From positions 1 through 7,827 of the forward strand of contig NZCQ01000032.1 in assembly GCA_002688335.1 (NCBI GenBank): 7,827 nucleotides of DNA, in the 5' to 3' direction. A model generated the notes under the pieces. That model saw nothing but the letters and a program-made list of their open reading frames with translations, was not told where the DNA came from and did not search any database. Positions 6,090-7,827 of this stretch are shown piece by piece. The position numbers were made by a program, and so were the translations under genes. Within the stretch, counting starts at the first letter, position 1. Each line of letters begins with the position of its first letter. This stretch comes from Candidatus Pacearchaeota archaeon (GTDB lineage: Archaea > Nanobdellota > Nanobdellia > Pacearchaeales > GW2011-AR1).

Positions 6090-6477
6090 AAAATATTTAG
6101 ATGCCAATATCTTTATTCAAGGCATACTAAGGGAAGATAATAACTCAAAAGAGACTTTATTAAGGATTGCAAAAGGGGAATTTATAGGGGTTACTTCTTT
6201 GTTAAGTTGGGATGAAATAACATTTATTGTCAGAAAATTTATCGGAAAAGAAATAGCTGAAATTGAGGGAAGGAAACTTTTCAAACTTCCTAACCTTAAG
6301 TTTGTTGAAGTAAATCGAAATATAATCAATAAGGCACAAAAGATATTTGAAAAATACAATATCAAGCCAAGGGATTCCATACATGCTGCTACAGCCATTC
6401 TACAAGGCTGCAAAGAAATAATCTCAGAAGATTCTGACTTTGATAAGGTAAGTGAATTAAAAAGGGTTGCTATTTAA
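6082..6477 (+). CDS. vapC: VapC-type PIN-domain ribonuclease toxin
   Basis: PIN-domain endoribonuclease toxin of 131 residues, a normal VapC length. The acidic residues that coordinate the metal are visible: D7 in YLDANIFIQG, E45 in SWDEITFI, D98 in KPRDSIHAATA, and D117 in ISEDSDFD with D119 and D121 nearby. The PRDSIHAATA and ISEDSDFD segments are strongly diagnostic. VapC enzymes cut specific tRNA or rRNA sites when the antitoxin is degraded; the target here is unknown. The gene overlaps its antitoxin by 8 bases and its stop overlaps the stop of the convergent methyltransferase gene by 4 bases. All expected catalytic positions are intact, so it is probably active. Confidence 0.9.
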   Translation: MDKKYLDANIFIQGILREDNNSKETLLRIAKGEFIGVTSLLSWDEITFIVRKFIGKEIAEIEGRKLFKLPNLKFVEVNRNIINKAQKIFEKYNIKPRDSIHAATAILQGCKEIISEDSDFDKVSELKRVAI

Positions 6478-6487
6478 TACTCAAAAA
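6474..6487 (+). repeat. 14-base direct repeat, right copy
   Basis: Exact copy of 5501-5514 (TTAATACTCAAAAA). It contains the vapC stop (6475-6477) and, read on the minus strand, the final codons and stop of the methyltransferase (the FEY-stop end). The two copies lie 973 bases apart and bound the small-protein/abrB/vapC module. Confidence 0.75.
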
Positions 6488-7046
6488 CATAGATATGACT
6501 AACAGTAAAAAAATTAACTTTTTTCTTAAACTTGAAATGTTTTTTTAGTAATCCTAAGATTTGATGATAACTAGTAATATGCTCATCAGGTACTTCCTTC
6601 TTTCCTACCAATCTTCTAACCTTCCTTGATATCCAATTCTCAGTAGGTATAGAAACGATAATGTCAAATTTACCACTAACCTTCTTAAACTCTTCTAATA
6701 TCTCATCAACAATATCAACAGGAATATGTTCAAAAACATCTAATGCGAATATCTTATTAACTCCATTACCTTTTAGATTTCTATAGTCGTCTATGAAGGT
6801 TTTTTCAGGATTATTATCATATCCATGAATATTATAGTCTTTAAGTCTTTTCTCTAGCCAACCCCCCCCACACCCAAAATCCAAGATAACGTCGCCCTTT
6901 TTTAATCCGGCCATATTTATCGCAGTATCTACTCTCCACCTGAAATGCGTTCTAACTAAAGAATTCTTACTCTCATAAGTATTCTCAAGCCTATTATCTT
7001 CATGTTTATTCTCTTCAATACCTTTCTCTCTTATCTCTGTTTTCAT
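6474..7046 (-). CDS. Class I SAM-dependent methyltransferase
   Basis: Soluble methyltransferase of 190 residues with a Rossmann-like fold. Motif I, the SAM-binding glycine loop, is VILDFGCGGGWLEKRL (53-68). The acidic residue after strand 2 is in YDNNPEK (76-82), and the motif IV region is ALDVFEHIP (101-109), in the place of the usual DVLEHI of the Methyltransf_11 group. A variable charged N-terminus (1-30) precedes the core. I chose ATG 7046 over the in-frame TTG at 7055: a GGGGAG sequence sits nine bases before the ATG but directly against the TTG, and the ATG begins one base after the stop of the upstream phosphodiesterase gene. The pair is therefore probably co-transcribed and coupled. 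Substrate unknown; in this setting a sugar, lipid or polyprenyl-linked precursor is plausible, but that is inference. Confidence 0.83.
   Translation of the reverse strand: MKTEIREKGIEENKHEDNRLENTYESKNSLVRTHFRWRVDTAINMAGLKKGDVILDFGCGGGWLEKRLKDYNIHGYDNNPEKTFIDDYRNLKGNGVNKIFALDVFEHIPVDIVDEILEEFKKVSGKFDIIVSIPTENWISRKVRRLVGKKEVPDEHITSYHQILGLLKKHFKFKKKVNFFTVSHIYVFEY
6507..6524 (+). terminator. Possible terminator after vapC
   Basis: Seven A (6507-6513), TTAAC, then six T (6519-6524), about 30-47 bases past the vapC stop. Archaeal termination often needs only a T-run, so the six T could end the vapC transcript; the A and T runs can also pair. It lies inside the 3' coding part of the opposing methyltransferase gene, so it may be only lysine- and phenylalanine-rich coding sequence. 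Confidence 0.25.
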
Positions 7047-7047
7047 A

Positions 7048-7827
7048 CTAAGCAACTCCCCTTCTAAACTTTAACTCTTCATACAGTTCTCTAACTCTTA
7101 AATCTTTTCTCTCACCTTTTTCATTTAAAACATAGAATGCCTTCATCTCCTTATCTTTGCCATCATAACCATGCATTCCTCTAACAATCCTATCATTAAA
7201 GAAATTTGGATAAATTAGTCTTCCAGTTTTAGCCAAGAAGATCAAATCTCCAAATCTCTTATCAGGCCAATTTAATATCTCTCCGTCCTCAAAAGACAGT
7301 TTTTCTCCTATAGCATTCAATTCTTCTTCATCTCCCCAATATCTGGCCATGTCACTATCAAGAAAACAATCATCAGTAATTGGAACTTCAAGAGTTTTAC
7401 TAACTTCAACCATCCCATGATCTGAGAAAATTAAATCAAAATCTAATCCTTTCATTCTTTCATCAATATCTCTTACAGCTTCTTTAATCTCATCACTATT
7501 AGGACCATATTTATGGCCCATATCATCCAACTCTCCAAAATAAATAAATTCTATCCAGTCTTTCTTAGCAAAATGCCTCTCCACACTTACATCCATCTTA
7601 CTTAATTGCCTAACCGGAATCTTTCCAGTCCTAAATAATTCATAACCTCTCAGCCATCTCGGAAAATTAAAAAGAACATCAATAATAAGTCTTCCGAAAG
7701 GCAACTTTTCAAGCCAATCAAATCCCTTAAGCCACTTTAACTTCCCATCTCCCTTCCTAAAAATACTCAATATACTCGATCTGCCTTCAAATAATATCTG
7801 AATGCACCCCCAATGTCCCGGAGTCAT
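7048..7827 (-). CDS. Alkaline-phosphatase-superfamily phosphodiesterase (5' partial)
   Basis: Type I phosphodiesterase/nucleotide pyrophosphatase-like enzyme, 259 residues visible. Diagnostic metal-site segments are FGELDDMGHKYGP (97-109; D101 and H105), FSDHGM (134-139; D136 and H137) and MHGYDG (218-223; H219). The order and spacing match this superfamily, which hydrolyses phosphomonoesters or phosphodiesters with two metal ions. The first visible residues, MTPGHW, resemble the nucleophile region (T-x-P-x-H in nucleotide pyrophosphatases), so T2 may be the nucleophile. The first metal-binding Asp normally lies some tens of residues before it, so the Met at the window edge is probably internal and the gene continues beyond 7827. 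The stop is TAG, one base before the methyltransferase ATG. The natural substrate cannot be deduced; a phospholipid, nucleotide-sugar or phosphorylated glycan are all possible. Confidence 0.8.
   Translation of the reverse strand: MTPGHWGCIQILFEGRSSILSIFRKGDGKLKWLKGFDWLEKLPFGRLIIDVLFNFPRWLRGYELFRTGKIPVRQLSKMDVSVERHFAKKDWIEFIYFGELDDMGHKYGPNSDEIKEAVRDIDERMKGLDFDLIFSDHGMVEVSKTLEVPITDDCFLDSDMARYWGDEEELNAIGEKLSFEDGEILNWPDKRFGDLIFLAKTGRLIYPNFFNDRIVRGMHGYDGKDKEMKAFYVLNEKGERKDLRVRELYEELKFRRGVA

Noticed and set aside
6117..6413. Minus-strand open frames within vapC
   Set aside because: They are antisense to a clear PIN-domain protein with all catalytic acids, are rich in Ser, Phe, Leu and Ile as expected for shadows, and have no promoter.
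7047..7055. Earlier TTG start for the methyltransferase
   Set aside because: The GGGGAG sequence lies directly against the TTG but nine bases before the ATG at 7046, a workable spacing, and the ATG follows the upstream stop by one base.

Overview
The window looks archaeal. It is AT-rich (roughly one third G+C by eye). Several genes have TATA-like boxes about 25-37 bases before the start codon and no Shine-Dalgarno sequence, which suggests leaderless or short-leader transcripts. It also carries an archaeal-style AbrB/VapC pair. A DPANN-type or other mesophilic archaeon is my inference; no rRNA or other marker gene is present to settle it.

Positions 1-5504 (+ strand) hold a tightly packed operon for nucleotide-activated heptose. 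The order is gmhA (sedoheptulose-7-phosphate isomerase), a PfkB-family heptose-7-phosphate kinase, a heptose-1-phosphate nucleotidyltransferase fused to a second large domain, gmhB (heptose bisphosphate phosphatase), and a multi-pass GT-C membrane glycosyltransferase. The first four cover every step from sedoheptulose 7-phosphate to NDP-D-glycero-beta-D-manno-heptose. The usual bacterial HldE kinase-nucleotidyltransferase is split here into two overlapping genes. The nucleotidyltransferase instead carries about 350 residues that resemble deoxyhypusine synthase but lack its catalytic-lysine motif. No HldD epimerase is visible. Only the last 16 codons of a gene before gmhA are in the window.

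Positions 5505-6477 hold a separate small module: a 71-residue unrecognised protein on the minus strand, transcribed divergently from an AbrB-type antitoxin and VapC-type PIN toxin. The 107-base spacer between them carries a promoter for each side, and two short palindromes lie at the antitoxin promoter. An exact 14-base direct repeat, TTAATACTCAAAAA, lies at each end of this module. In the left copy it holds the glycosyltransferase stop; in the right copy it holds the vapC stop and the methyltransferase stop. Removing one repeat plus the module would leave the glycosyltransferase and methyltransferase as tail-to-tail neighbours overlapping by four bases, so the module may be an insertion.

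Positions 6474-7827 (- strand) hold a class I SAM-dependent methyltransferase and, upstream of it, an alkaline-phosphatase-superfamily phosphodiesterase that runs off the window edge. They form a two-gene transcription unit. Together with the heptose operon they suggest a surface-glycan or glycolipid locus, but their substrates cannot be read from sequence. There is no gene-free stretch over 300 bases and I see no tRNA, rRNA, CRISPR array or transposase.
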